Shown here: piece after piece, positions 23,401 through 34,028 of the stretch
Numbering within the stretch: the first letter of the stretch is position 1
How the letters are laid out: the number at the start of each line of letters is the position of its first letter
Source: Nematostella vectensis
Taxonomy: Eukaryota; Cnidaria; Anthozoa; Actiniaria; Edwardsiidae
Length of the DNA: 64,000 bases
NCBI RefSeq assembly: GCF_932526225.1
Contig: NC_064038.1
Span: 3,472,001-3,536,000 of the forward strand
Reading direction: 5' to 3'
The notes under the pieces: model-generated
Databases searched by the model: none
What the model was told of the DNA's origin: nothing
Seen by the model: only the letters and a program-made list of their open reading frames with translations
Position numbers and translations under genes: made by a program

Positions 23401-26400
23401 TGTTAGGCAAGGTGAGTAAGTAGTGTTAGGCAAGGTGAGTAAGTATTGTTAGGCAAGGTGAGTGAGTAGTGTTAGGCAAGGTGAGTAAGTATTGTTAGGC
23501 AAGGTGAGTAAGTAGTGTTAGGCAAGGTGAGTGAGTATTGTTAGGCAAGGTGAGTAAGTAGTGTTAGGCAAGGTGAGTGAGTAGTGTTAGGCAAGGTGAG
23601 TAAGTAGTGTTAGGCAAGGTGAGTGAGTATTGTTAGGCAAGGTGAGTAAGTATTGTTAGGCAAGGTGAGTAAGTATTGTTAGGCAAGGTGAGTAAGTAGT
23701 GTTAGGCAAGGTGAGTGAGTAGTTTTAGGCAAGGTGAGTAAGTAGTGTTAGGCAAGGTGAGTAAGTAGTGTTAGGCAAGGTGAGTAAGTAGTGTTAGGCA
23801 AGGTGAGTAAGTAGTGTTAAGCAAGGTGAGTAAGTATTGTTAGGCAAGGTGAGTAAGTAGTGTTAGGCAAGGTGAGTAAGTAGTGTTAGGCAAGGTGAGT
23901 AAGTAGTGTTGGGCAAGGTGAGTAAGTAGTGTTGGGCAAGGTGAGTAAGTAGTGTTGGGCAAGGTGAGTAAGTATTGTTAGGCAAGGTCAGTGAGTATTG
24001 TTAGGCAAGGTGAGTAAGTATTGTTAGGCAAGGTCAGTGAGTATTGTTAGGCAAGGTGAGTAAGTATTGTTAGGCAAGGTGAGTGTGTAGTGTTAGGCAA
24101 GGTGAGTAAGTATTGTTAGGCAAGGTGAGTGAGAGTTGTTTGGCAAGGCGAGAGTAGTGTTAGTGTTTGGCGATTAGGACGCGAGTAAGGCGCGTAGCCG
24201 GGATTTCTTGAGGGGAAATGGGTGTGCAGTTATAGATATTATATGCGAAGACAGCGAGACAGTGATCAAGCGACCGACGCGTCGACGTGTTTTAAGCTTA
24301 TGTGAACTAGAATTTGACTTACTATTGCCTTCTGATTAATTGATGCATATCGGTGATTTTCTTTAGGGCTAAAGGACGAACGATCAACGACGCCTCTCGG
24401 GCTCAGCAGAAAAGCAGCTAGTCCCAGAGCTCTCTCATTAAGCCCCAAGCCCATCTCAACTAGTCCTAGGCCTCCAGCTCTCTCCTCTTCTCGGCAAGCG
24501 ACCACTGAAATGAGCTCTTCCAAGATCGTCCTACCTGTTGCAGAGCATGCGTCCAAGTGTAAAACCGCTGAGAGGGATGACAGCTCGGAAGAATCGAACG
24601 TGGTGATACTGAAGGAGGATAAGGAGAAATCAAGAGAGGGCAAGTCTGGCAGTGAAAGCGACCGGTCTGCAGGTATGCGCGCGCAGCATGAATGGTATAC
24701 TCGAACTCACGGCCTAGGATAACTCGAACTCCCACTAACTCGAACTGACTTCAAGTACACTTGAGAACAATGTTTAGTCATTTCTTTTCGAATAACTTGA
24801 ACTCCCGCTATCTAGAACGACTTCAAGCACCTAGATAACAATGTTTATAGTAATATATACTCGGACGCGAACTGACTTTAGAGTTCTATAGTTCTATAAG
24901 TTCTATATAGTCTTACTTCTAGTTATTTCTACTGGAATGGAACATACAGCACGAAACGCTACATACACCTGATTTACAAACATACCCACCTCCCTCCCAC
25001 AGAACGGAGCCCTTACGCTAACTCGCAAGACAAGGTCTCAGCAGAGCAGCTAAAGATATTCCAGTTGCAACAGCAGCAGCGACAGCTTTATCAACAGCTC
25101 GCGCAAAGTGGGCCTACACAGATGGCCTTGGCGCTAGGATACGACCCATGGGCGCTCAGGATGATGGAGCAACAACAGCAAATGAACCAGGCAGAAGAGG
25201 GAAGAGAGGTAAGGGCATAGAAATGAATGGTGTTTGGATGATACAGCAATGAATAGACCTTGTCCAACGAAGGGATAGATTTAAGGGCATAAGGGAAAGG
25301 AAAGGAAGACTGGGCCGACTTTATCCATTATTGCAGCCATAAGCTGAATTACCCTGGATTTACATTACACCGGGTCTTATTCGGACTACTACATAAGGCG
25401 CACTGTGCTGCCACGCAGTTTACATGGATGGGAGAGTGTTAGTTTGTTAATGCCCCTTTTGTTTATGCGGCCAAGTACAGACACTAAAGTTGGACTCTGC
25501 CTTCTTCAGTGGTTCTTTAACGTCCCACAATAATAGGTTGATTAGCTAGAGTTTGGGAGACGGGACCGCCATTTAATGTAGTCATCCTAGCCACGAGGGA
25601 TACACAGTACCCAATGTAGAGAGCCAGGTTTTTTACATCTGAAAAAACCCCAAGTTGACCTGACCTGGGTTCGTACCCTGGTCCTCTTGAGAAGCGAAGC
25701 CCGCACCACTCTCTAGAAGATAATAATCTTCGCATAGAAGATAATAATGTTTGGATGATGCAACTACAATGAGTACACCTTGTCAAACGAAGGGATACAG
25801 GTTAGGACATAGAAGAGAATGTTTGGATGATGCAATTACAATGAGTACACCTTGTCAAACGAAGGGATACAGGTTAGGGCATAGAAGAGAATGTTTGGAT
25901 GGTGCAACTACAATGAGTACACCTTGTCAAACGAAGGAAAAGAGGTTAGAAGAGAGTAATGTTTACATGATACAATAGTAATGAAGAGAGGTGAGGCACT
26001 ATGGGGGATACAGTTTGAATGGGTACAGTAGTTAGTCATAAATTATGAAGAGAGGATTCGTCTAGGGAGAGAAAAATAGAAAATAAGGAAGAGCAGCCTG
26101 GTGGTGGGAGACATGCCCAGGCGACCACTGTACACAAAGATAGCAAATAAGGTTTACAGTGGGATGATTAACCTAATATACATGTGAAAATGTCACGTAA
26201 TAATTTGCCACGGCAACCTTAGAAAAAAGAGATTTTTCAATTATCGTCGTTTTGTCTGCTCAGCTTCTAAAGGATAAGAGAGATGAGCCACAACGACAAC
26301 GCCCAGAGAAATCCGACTCGCACAGCAGCGGCGAACGCTACACTATCGAGCATCGCGGTACCGACCCAGTCCCTCCTCCCCGCTCAGACCTTACGCGACA

Positions 26401-29400
26401 CCAGTCAGACCCCTCCCTCTCACGTGACACATCCCGACCATCCCCCTCTCGGGACATGACTCGCAGCTCCGAAACCATTCCCCGGCTGACATCAGCTGAG
26501 GAAATTCTTGGAAGGGCATCACAGCGAATCGACGAGGCGTCTACACGAGCGATCCAGAAAGTCGTAGAAGGTTCTGGAAGGGGTGGGTCCAAGGGGGATG
26601 AGCCCCCGGAAAAGAGGCTGCGGGCGGATACTGGTAGGGCGGAGGAGTTGAGCGAGCGGGAGCTGCAGAGGCAGAAGTACCGACAGCAGGAGGAGTACCT
26701 CTCCAAGCAGATGTTGCAGCAGAAAATCTCGATGTTCAAGTAAGAAGCCATTTGACCTTGTATCTAAGCGTTTTTTTTTTTCCTATCATTCTGGAATGGA
26801 AAAATGGTTGGTAGAAAATGTTCAGAATGGCATTCGAATGGGAACGCGGGATGAACGCACGCTTTTTCTATTCTAATCATTCTCATTCCGGAATAACAAG
26901 TAAAAAAATGCGTCTCTCTTAACTTTTAGAAGGCCAATCACGCCGCCATTTTATGACCCGCACAATACCGAGTGACTCAAAGCATCAATTTCCATCGGCT
27001 TATCGAAGCAAGTAACTGAAAAACTTTCAATCAAATATCATCAACAAAGTATCATTGATGGTTAATTTAAAGTTTTCTTTCAGAAGAGCCGCTGTATTTT
27101 TAATCGACATTATTTTGACTGACTGAACTGAAGTACCTGAGAATTGTATTCCTTCTCTTACTGTAAGCAGCTTTCTTGCTCTGTCAGCCGTTATTTTGTC
27201 ATCCTAGCAAAATACCATGCACGAGAAAGAATTCATCTCCATTGGCTGATTTTGGGAAGCTACTTTCAATTGAATTAGTTATTCAGATGAATTCTATTAT
27301 GGCTGAGTGGGGCTCTTTAACATTGCATTGACTGACCTAGTTGTAATGTGAGCTCTCGCTCGTTTGCCCCTGTTCACCTTTTTCTAATTTTAGGATGGAC
27401 AGCGAGCAGCAGAAGCGCCAGCAAGGCCTGACGGGATTACGCTCTGAATCCAAGGACAAGGGAAGAGACGAGGACGACTTTCCGAGAGCAAAATCGCCAC
27501 TGGAAAACCACTACGGGGATCGATCCAGGGGCCAGGTACTTGTCCCGCAGTATTGAAATGTGTAGCGAGGCCCGATTTTTCCTTACATAATACACTTCGG
27601 CCATTCATCTCGACTGTGATACTAAGAACTTATTCATAATCTGGCGTTTTTTTTATTATTAAAAAGCAAAATGGCTGTTGAAGTGATATCGCGCTATTCC
27701 ATGATCTTCGAAATTGCCCAAAAATCCTGTAGAAGCTCACGTTGGCCTTTTTTAAGGAGTTAAAAGTTTGGTTTGGTCTTCAGAATTTATTGGATGATAT
27801 ATATTTTTCAGGACTTAAGTCGAAACAGCAAAACCTCACACCACAGCGAACCCGACTCTAGACCCGAATTATCTCATAAGCACTCTGCGCGGACCACGTG
27901 GTCATCGCGATCACCTGTCACGGGCCGTCACGTGGACAGTGCTGCTGACGAGCGTGCGTACTCTCACCTTCCGTCCTACCTCCAGTCAGCTCGCCTTTCA
28001 TCTAAACAAATGCTGGGACAGATGAACTTTGACCCTGCTACAGGTCAGTCAACATTCCGTTTGATTTTTAGGAATTTACAAGTGGCTTTGCAAGTAAATT
28101 CCTTTGTAATGTTACCGGCAAATTGCAATTATACCCTAGCACCAAGCTAATTTAATTATTTATTTAATTAGAGTCGAATCATCATTTTAGAAAATTTTGA
28201 ATCTTCTTGTCATTTTTTTCGTGACATCAGCTAAATCTTTTTTCTCTTTTTTTTCTTGTGGTTTTTTTTTTCTGTTCAACACCTTATTTCCCTTCAATCG
28301 GCAATGTGTCACATTCCAATACTATTCTTATCCCCCTCAAGCGGTTATTTGCTTGTGTCACTTTCTAATACAGTCTTTACCCCCCTCAGGCGCTCCATTG
28401 CTACCCATGCTGCACCCCTCCATGCTGATGCCACACCCTCTCGCCATGCCAGGCCTTATGATGAGCATGTCTTCCGGGATGATCTCCGGCAGCAACACCT
28501 CCACGACTACCACCGCGACGTCCTCCCGATCGCGCGACCCGGACTCCTCCCCTTACCGCACCCCTTCCGACCGCTCAAGCCCCCTTACCGTCGGAGGACG
28601 CTCCTCAAGACCTCGAAGTCCACCTAGGTTGATGGAGCCACGCCCTAGGAGCCCTGTTAGGTCTTCAAGCCCAAGTGGGGTGAGACGTGAATACAAGGGA
28701 AGTGATAGGTCACCGGTAGTCTCTGTTGCGTCCAGGAGCATCTATCGAGCAAACGAAAGAGTATCGAGCCCTTCGTATGTTAGGGCCACCACGAGTTCGC
28801 CGTCAGTTGTATCGAAAGGGTTCAGAACAAGCCCTACGTCACAGCTCCACAAAGTTAACGAGAGAATCCCGACAAGCTCGCCATCAACAAAGATGTACAA
28901 ATCCGCAAGCCCAGCCTCGACACCACACAGATTGACAGATAGGAGGGACCAAGAGGGACAGGGATCGAGAGGTGCCGGGATCCACACGGAAGCACCGAAA
29001 CACAAACCGCAGGACAGGCCCCGTGAGGAAGTTCCCCCTCAATCCAGGGGCAGTATCATCACGTCCAATTTGGCTGTGAGGAGGGGGGACGTGACCAGGG
29101 GGGTCATGACGGGGGAGGAGATCCTGAGACACCAGCAGCATAGCGAGGAGGAGCGCATGCGCCATCAGTACATGATGTACCGACTATTGGAGCAACAACA
29201 GCAAGAGGCTTACGGTAGGGTGAACAGGGGGAAGGGTAGGATGGGAAGGGAGTGGGGAGATAAGCAAATGGGAAATGAGGATAGTTGAAGGAGAGGGAAG
29301 ATGAGCGAGAGTATAGGAAGAAGGAAGTGAAGCGTAGTTAAGGTAATTTGAGGACAGAAAACGGTGGTTTAGGTTCAAGAGAAGGATGGGAATTAAACAA

Positions 29401-30271
29401 AGGGGAGGAAATGTGATAGAAGGAACGGAAAGGGAAGTTTGACACGATTGGGAGAGATAAGGAGATTAATGAAACAGATGGAAAAGTAGAGAGAGAGTTA
29501 AGGTTAAGGTTATGTGAGGAAACAACGAAAGTTAACTAAATGTAAGGAAATGGGAGTGAGAGTAACGGGGGAACGTTAGGGTTCGGAATAAAAGGGTTCG
29601 GAATAAAAAGTGAAGGGAGAGAATTGTAAATATAGAAAGGAAAGGAAGTTATTGGAATAGATGGGAAGAGGAAAGGGATTAAAGTTAAGAATATGAGTGT
29701 GATAATGTTCACTTAACAAACGTGGGGAGGTAGAAATGGGTGCGGTGATGTTTACATTATTCTTATTGATTTTATAATTATCTTATATTATTTCAGCAAT
29801 GCAACACAGTTCGCGTGCCGACCAGTACTATGGAAAAAGGTAACACGGACTACATCGAAAACATCCACCAATTTTCCCTGTCCCTTTTAAAAACATTTTA
29901 ACACGATAGGTACGCGTTCTCTAGCCTTATAGCCGACGTCTTAGTGAGTTAATTCGGAAATTACACTTTTAAGGGTTTTGGGATTGGCGTGATATAAACC
30001 CGGTAGAAGTTTCTAGATTAACCCTTCTAGAGACAGCAAGCTCTAAGCAAGCTTCGCGATCTCAGGGCAACCCCTTTTTTTTTATGAATGTTTTCTTTTA
30101 CGCATCAGGTTTACCTTTTTGCCATAGAAGTGCTTTTTCTTATTTTCTACAGCTAGAAATGTTAACTAAAATTAGTCTCACCAGTGTAGACGATGATTTT
30201 TTAGCTTTTACAGCATTGTAATTATTTTTTATATTTATGTTCCTTCTGTTTATTTTTCTTGCAGACAATGA
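14479..30271 (+). CDS. znf609-like: ZNF608/ZNF609-like zinc-finger nuclear regulator (complete CDS)
   Basis: Exons: 14479-15220, 15769-15856, 16073-16218, 16638-16936, 17619-18453, 19029-20255, 20651-20911, 24367-24672, 25003-25208, 26264-26739, 27394-27535, 27812-28043, 28390-29214, 29797-29839, 30265-30271. All phases agree; the CDS is 5835 nt, about 1944 residues. Residues ~140-183 form an Asp/Glu tract. From ~248 comes the family signature [20 protein letters not shown], then a basic Ser/Asn region. At ~394-417 sits the single C2H2 finger ([20 protein letters not shown], then THAH), almost identical to vertebrate ZNF608/609. The rest is low-complexity: Ser/Glu-rich, a Gln-rich segment in exon 9 (~1302-1370), an Arg/Ser-rich region in exon 13. 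The protein is longer than the human relatives (about 1400-1500). Start: first ATG after an in-frame TGA at 14422. The vertebrate acidic N-terminal motif was not found, so an upstream alternative start is possible. In vertebrates and flies (scribbler) the family acts in transcriptional regulation; the role here is inferred. Confidence 0.92.
14880..15045 (+). repeat. GAT/GAC/GAG-rich tract encoding the acidic run
   Basis: Codon-mixed Asp/Glu repeats within exon 1 of the ZNF608/609-like gene. The mixture of GAT and GAC codons suggests selection on the protein rather than a fresh microsatellite. The frames on the opposite strand (serine runs) are shadows of this tract. Confidence 0.85.
16207..16292 (+). 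repeat. Tandem duplication of the exon 3 donor region
   Basis: The donor at 16219 begins GTAGGAAACAGGGAGTGATC. About 49 bp later, from 16268, GTAGAAACAGGGAATGATTC repeats it with small changes. Both copies could present a GTAG(G/A)AA donor. Reading on in the exon frame past 16218 meets a TGA before the second copy, so use of the second donor would truncate the protein. Confidence 0.65.
18454..19028 (+). other. Intron 5 of the ZNF608/609-like gene with a consensus CRE
   Basis: A 575-bp intron. At 18921-18945 a full CRE core (TGACGTCA) is flanked by mirrored arms ACGCCCA and TGGGCGT. A CCAAT-box-like GGCCAATCAGAG follows near 18968. Exon 6 starts at 19029. The combination could be an internal promoter or chance; no transcription start is visible. 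Confidence 0.35.
20236..20332 (+). repeat. 40-bp tandem duplication of the exon 6 donor
   Basis: ACATCAGGTAAGTCAAGATG occurs at the exon 6 end (donor GT at 20256) and again exactly 40 bp later (donor at 20296), with only a few mismatches across the duplicated unit. The stretch between them is open. Use of the second donor would add 40 nt and shift the frame of exon 7. Confidence 0.85.
20890..24160 (+). repeat. 23-bp minisatellite (~140 copies) made of the exon 7 end plus its 5' splice site
   Basis: The unit core is GTTAGGCAAGGTGAGT followed by AAGTAGT or GAGTATT. The first copy is the authentic junction: exon 7 ends ...GTTAGGCAAG at 20911 and the intron begins GTAAGTAAGT. Almost every later copy keeps CAAG/GTGAGT, a near-ideal donor. 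Variants (GGGCAAGGTGCGTAAG, TTTTAGG, GGTCAGT) recur in blocks, indicating segmental duplications inside the array. The array fills most of intron 7; its last degenerate copies end near 24160, about 200 bp before exon 8. In the exon frame the first intronic TAA follows immediately (CAA GGT AAG TAA). Confidence 0.95.
24701..24846 (+). repeat. Two-copy diverged tandem duplication in intron 8
   Basis: Two copies of a block with AACTCGAACTCCC, ACTTCAAG and GA(G/T)AACAATGTTTA lie about 70 bp apart. They do not include the exon 8 donor at 24673. Confidence 0.6.
25195..25985 (+). repeat. ~71-bp repeat derived from the exon 9 donor region
   Basis: The founder-like copy spans the exon 9 end and intron start (AGAGAGGTAAGGGCATAGAA, then TTTGGATGATAC...ACCTTGTCCAACGAAGGGAT). 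Three further copies start at about 25749, 25820 and 25891, with a partial one near 25960. They contain CAGGTTAGGGCATAGAAGAG or GAGGTTAGAAGAG in the place of the donor. Periodicity is 71 bp. The later donors are degraded (GTTAGG) compared with GTAAGG. Confidence 0.75.
25505..25735. repeat. Candidate dispersed repeat fragment with a B-box-like motif
   Basis: The segment opens with GGTTCTTTAACGTCCCACAA and contains GGGTTCGTACCCTGG, which resembles a polymerase III B box. No A box or foldable tRNA cloverleaf was found. I suspect an old SINE or other dispersed repeat, without proof from copy number in this window. Confidence 0.3.
29215..29796 (+). other. Purine-rich intron 13 of the ZNF608/609-like gene
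   Basis: Almost purely G/A on the plus strand for about 500 bp (GGGAAGG, GAGAGG motifs) with many GGG triplets. No repeat period stands out. Such G-runs often act as intronic splicing enhancers in animals; that role is inference here. Confidence 0.4.
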
Positions 30272-30588
30272 GATGTCCCTAGAAGACAAAATTAAACATC
30301 CCAACTTCAATCAAGAACGAACTCTACACGCGTCAGCCTTTTCGCGCGCTTTTAGATTTTGGCGGGAAATAACTTGACGTCTGCGCGCATCTAAAAACAT
30401 CAAAGCTGTTCATCTATTCTTCAAAAAGCATACTTTCAAGGACAGATTTCCTTGTAAATATTTCTTTTTTTCTAAAATGCATTTTCTATTACTGCAAAGA
30501 TTTACAAAAATTTTGATTTAATTAACAGAGAATATTTTTATTGGTAAAAAAAGATTATTTTGTGCTTTCAAATTGTCAACAATATGTG

Positions 30589-30594
30589 AATAAA
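30589..30594 (+). terminator. AATAAA polyadenylation signal of the ZNF608/609-like gene
   Basis: First canonical hexamer after the stop at 30269-30271, about 320 nt downstream. Another lies near 30813. Confidence 0.5.
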
Positions 30595-31513
30595 AATTAA
30601 AATGCGACTGCCTCTCATAAATCCCCACCCTATCTCTTAAAAAAAAACCGCTTGAATCACAACCTCTGATATGAAAACCATATAACACCGTTGTGTGTAA
30701 AGTGGCTTTTTTGCTTTGCCCGTATTTCTTGGTATGGTATGAAACAGTCTTTTCCTTGTCGGATCGTGACTTAACTGCCAAAACCACATTCGAGATATAC
30801 CTGTAACATATGGAATAAATGACGAGTTAAAAAAACTAGCTTCACGCTTTTGACTGAAAAGAAGAAAATATTGTATGCATAGACGATGACTGGAAGCGAT
30901 TTGATTATCTCCTTAATATAGCACCCGCATAAGGCGCAGCCCACTTTTTGGCCGCCAGGAAGGGTGCGCGCGCACCCTGCGGACCCCCTGTGTACGCGCC
31001 TGCGCATCGTTGGGGATTTGGGATCAACGAAACATTTCTCAATTCTCCAATATCTTTTTCTGTTTGTACGTATTGCAAACTTTGTAACAAAAAGCATATT
31101 GAATGCCTTTGTTTTTTAAATAAGACAACCTCTGTATTTAAGAAGTTTTTACTTTTTTGCAATTATTACAATGTAACTTGCCCTTAGAGATTACCTTAGA
31201 GACATCGCATTTAGCTCCAGATACCTGCTCTCGCTGTGATACCAGTGTATGGCGGCTGACAGCGAAGACACACCAATAGGCAGATTCCTACAGCCCGTGA
31301 AGTAGGCAGAGATCGCCAGATTTGTTTATTCTTTTTTTTATTAGGACCAAAGTTTCAAAATATACTTAAGCTCATCAGCAATAGTGCATATGCAATAAAC
31401 TAGATTACACCCTAAGTATACTTCACTAATATCAGCGCCAAGCGCGTCAAAGATTGCGGCAAAAAAGAGACCGTCGCTCAAAGTTGTAGAAAAAAGGGAG
31501 ATTTGAGCAACTC

Positions 31514-31660
31514 TAAGGCTAAGTTCAAACGTCGAGTTATCCATGAGCCGTGTTCAATGCAAATGCGTGCAAATGATTCAAGTCGATTGTTTCATCTTCA
31601 TTTGCACGCATTTGCGTTGAATACGGCTCATGGATAATACGACGTTTGAACTTAGCCTTA
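31514..31660. mobile_element. Palindromic MITE, copy 1 (full length, ~147 bp)
   Basis: The whole element is an inverted repeat. TAAGGCTAAGTTCAAACGTC at the left is mirrored by GACGTTTGAACTTAGCCTTA at the right. Arms of about 63 bp carry ATCCATGAGCCGTGTTCAAT and its inverse, around a short central spacer (TTCAAGTCGATTGTTTCATC). The same family recurs at 51148-51292 and, rearranged, at 49616-49860. No coding capacity; mobilising transposase unknown. Confidence 0.85.
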
Positions 31661-33954
31661 CAGATAAGACGTAATTATATACCAAAATACAAAAGTTATT
31701 TCACAGGCTGGTGCTTACATATTAACTAAGTAAATATTTTCGTTTGCGCATCCGTTTTATTGGATCTTAAGGCCAATCACTCACGATTTTTTCTTTCTTA
31801 TTGAATTAAAATTTGAGCTCGTCATTTGAGTTTCAAAAGTAAAGCAGCAATGCAGGTGAGCGTTTCAAATACTGCTTCTCCTATTTTTCGAGTTTAATGG
31901 CTAACAAAACTGGTAAGCTTCCTTATACTAATATTATTATTCAATTGTCCTTAGATTATTTTTTCTATTTCTTTGAAAGGTTGCATAAGTCATCACTCAG
32001 TAAAACGAACACAGCTGTTATAAGAAAACAAAGGTGGGGAGCTAAATAATCAACAACTTTTTCGCTCATTCTCGACCCGAGCTATTTTAATAGCTCGGTA
32101 CTTAAAAGTACCCCAATGATTTGTAGAAGAGGTTTTTTTTCACCCTTCTCATATGGCATGTAAAGGTTCAAGCGTTTGACAAGGATTTACGAATGGGAAA
32201 TGGCAGTTCTAAGACGGATAATATCTGCTTTACAAATATTTTTTTTGTCAGATTAAATTTGTAAATTTGATAAAAATTGGCAATGCCGTATTTTCCAGAT
32301 TTTTATCAAATGCATAGTATGGTATTTTTTGTAGTTGACTTTTGCACTGATGCAACGGTTTTTTGTAAAGTACGTTTGTCTTTATTCTTTATTTTCGCGG
32401 TCTTAATTTTCAATAACTTTTTTCTCACCACATCTCGTGCGTCTTTCATTTCGCGATCGCGGGGAAAAAGTTGTGGTTTGAATGGAATTTGAAATTCGTG
32501 AACTATATTCTTGTATTTTCTTTTTTTTTTAACATTGACGTTAACAAACAACTGAAACCGGACCAATATATCGAAACAAATCCTAACAAAAGTGTAATGT
32601 TCTTCGAGCCATTATCGAAAGTATCGTTACATGTCCTAACTAGGAGATCTGAATAATAAGGAGCGTAGCCAGATGCCCTCTTCTAGCAGCCCAAAATACA
32701 GTAAATGTATGAGTCATTATTTAAAATACATGAGAACAAAATGCCTTGAAAGGGCCTTTTGGGCCCCCTCCTGTTAAAACTCCTAGCTACGCAGCTGATA
32801 TAGCAATCTCTGTCATTTTTTTTTTTCTTTATCCATTAAATTTCGTGAGATTAAAGTTTGCAGTCTTTATTTTTCGCGAGACTTTAAGTTCGTGAATTTT
32901 TCGGCTGAAAAAACTAACTACGGCCGTGACACCAAAGAAGGATTTGGTGATGCCCTGATCACGCCTTATACAGGTCCGTACCCAGGGGGGAGGGGTGGGG
33001 GGTGCCAACGGCCAAAGGTCCACTTTCGGTCCTCAATAGCCGTGCTATTTGTAGACAAAACTATTAAGCATAAGCTAAATCACTCTGGTATATAGCCAAA
33101 TCCGACAATAAACGTCCCGTGGAGATAATGCAAAAGGATGGTTAGATTTTTATCAGAGAAATCCCTTCCCAACCCCACCCCCACCCCCGGAAATATTAGG
33201 TCCACTTTTTCGGATTTGGAAACCCCCAAGAAAAATCCTGGGTACGGGCCTGTTATAGTTATGCCTTCTATTTGCCTTGTTTCGGCATTTTCACAGCCAT
33301 ATCAAGCACAAATTATATCGACGAGAGCCTAACGTTATTTAAGAATGACCGCCTTGTAAGAGACTAGTGTGTCCTTATATATCAGAAGAGAAAATGAATT
33401 CAATTTTGAGGAGAAACTTGGAAATAAAAATTTGCCCATATAAGTAGAGTATTACTCTTACGAGAGTGTAGCGAAGGATTTATATTTATTTAGAAAAGGA
33501 CGCCTTTAAGCCTCTTTTCTACTGAAACCGTTGCTAATTGTTTTTGTTATTTGAAAGATTAACAAATTTCAGAGGCACACGAAAATAGAAAAATAAAAGG
33601 CACCTTTTTAGAATAAGAAAATCATCACTCCTTTACATATTGGTTTTCTAGTTTTAACGATTGTTTTTTCAACCGACTATATGGTAGGAATTAAGGTATA
33701 TTCATCGTTGGAATATTTGTTAATATAAGCGCTGTGGGGAGTTCCACCTGTATAAGGTTTTGCGGATAGCCATCCAGTGTAAACAAAGCCAATACTATGA
33801 CACTGATACTCCGAAGTCTTACACATAAAACCTATGCAAGTGTTATCTCCGATAATCAAGCTCGCTGAGAGACAACGGATTGCAGTTCGCAAAGGTGTAA
33901 AACAAGTGGAAGATTGAAACTAAATGGAACTGTTTTTGAATTTTTGCTACAGCA

Positions 33955-34028
33955 ATGGATAAAAACGCGTCGATGAAAACTCTATTCTTGGTTGTGTGTT
34001 GGCTTGTCGTCATCTGCACAAATTCACT
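33955..34028 (+). CDS. Orphan signal-peptide exon (possible alternative first exon)
   Basis: ATG at 33955 opens a 24-codon signal-peptide-like frame: a charged start (MDKNASMK) then a hydrophobic core (TLFLVVCWLVVICTNS). It ends at a strong donor, CT/GTAAGT, in phase 2. The true first exon of the Cys-loop receptor at 42939 has the same architecture and phase. If spliced to exon 2 at 45198 the frame would continue as ...NSLAESC. It could therefore be an alternative distal first exon, or the remnant of a separate secreted or membrane gene. A LINE lies between it and the receptor. Transcript evidence is absent. Confidence 0.4.

Larger units (their letters stand above)
30272..33954. other. 3' UTR and intergenic region after the ZNF608/609-like gene
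   Basis: Contains the 3' UTR with AATAAA at 30589-30594 and one perfect-looking palindromic MITE (31514-31660). Otherwise AT-rich sequence with no supported gene. Short plus-strand frames at about 32277-32656 and minus frames at 30518-31162 have no recognisable similarity. Confidence 0.5.

Noticed and set aside
20900-24160. CRISPR-like direct repeat array
   Set aside because: Units are contiguous 23-mers with no unique spacers, in an intron of an animal gene; it is a minisatellite.
25660-25690. tRNA gene
   Set aside because: Only a B-box-like GGTTCGTACCC; no A box or cloverleaf could be formed.
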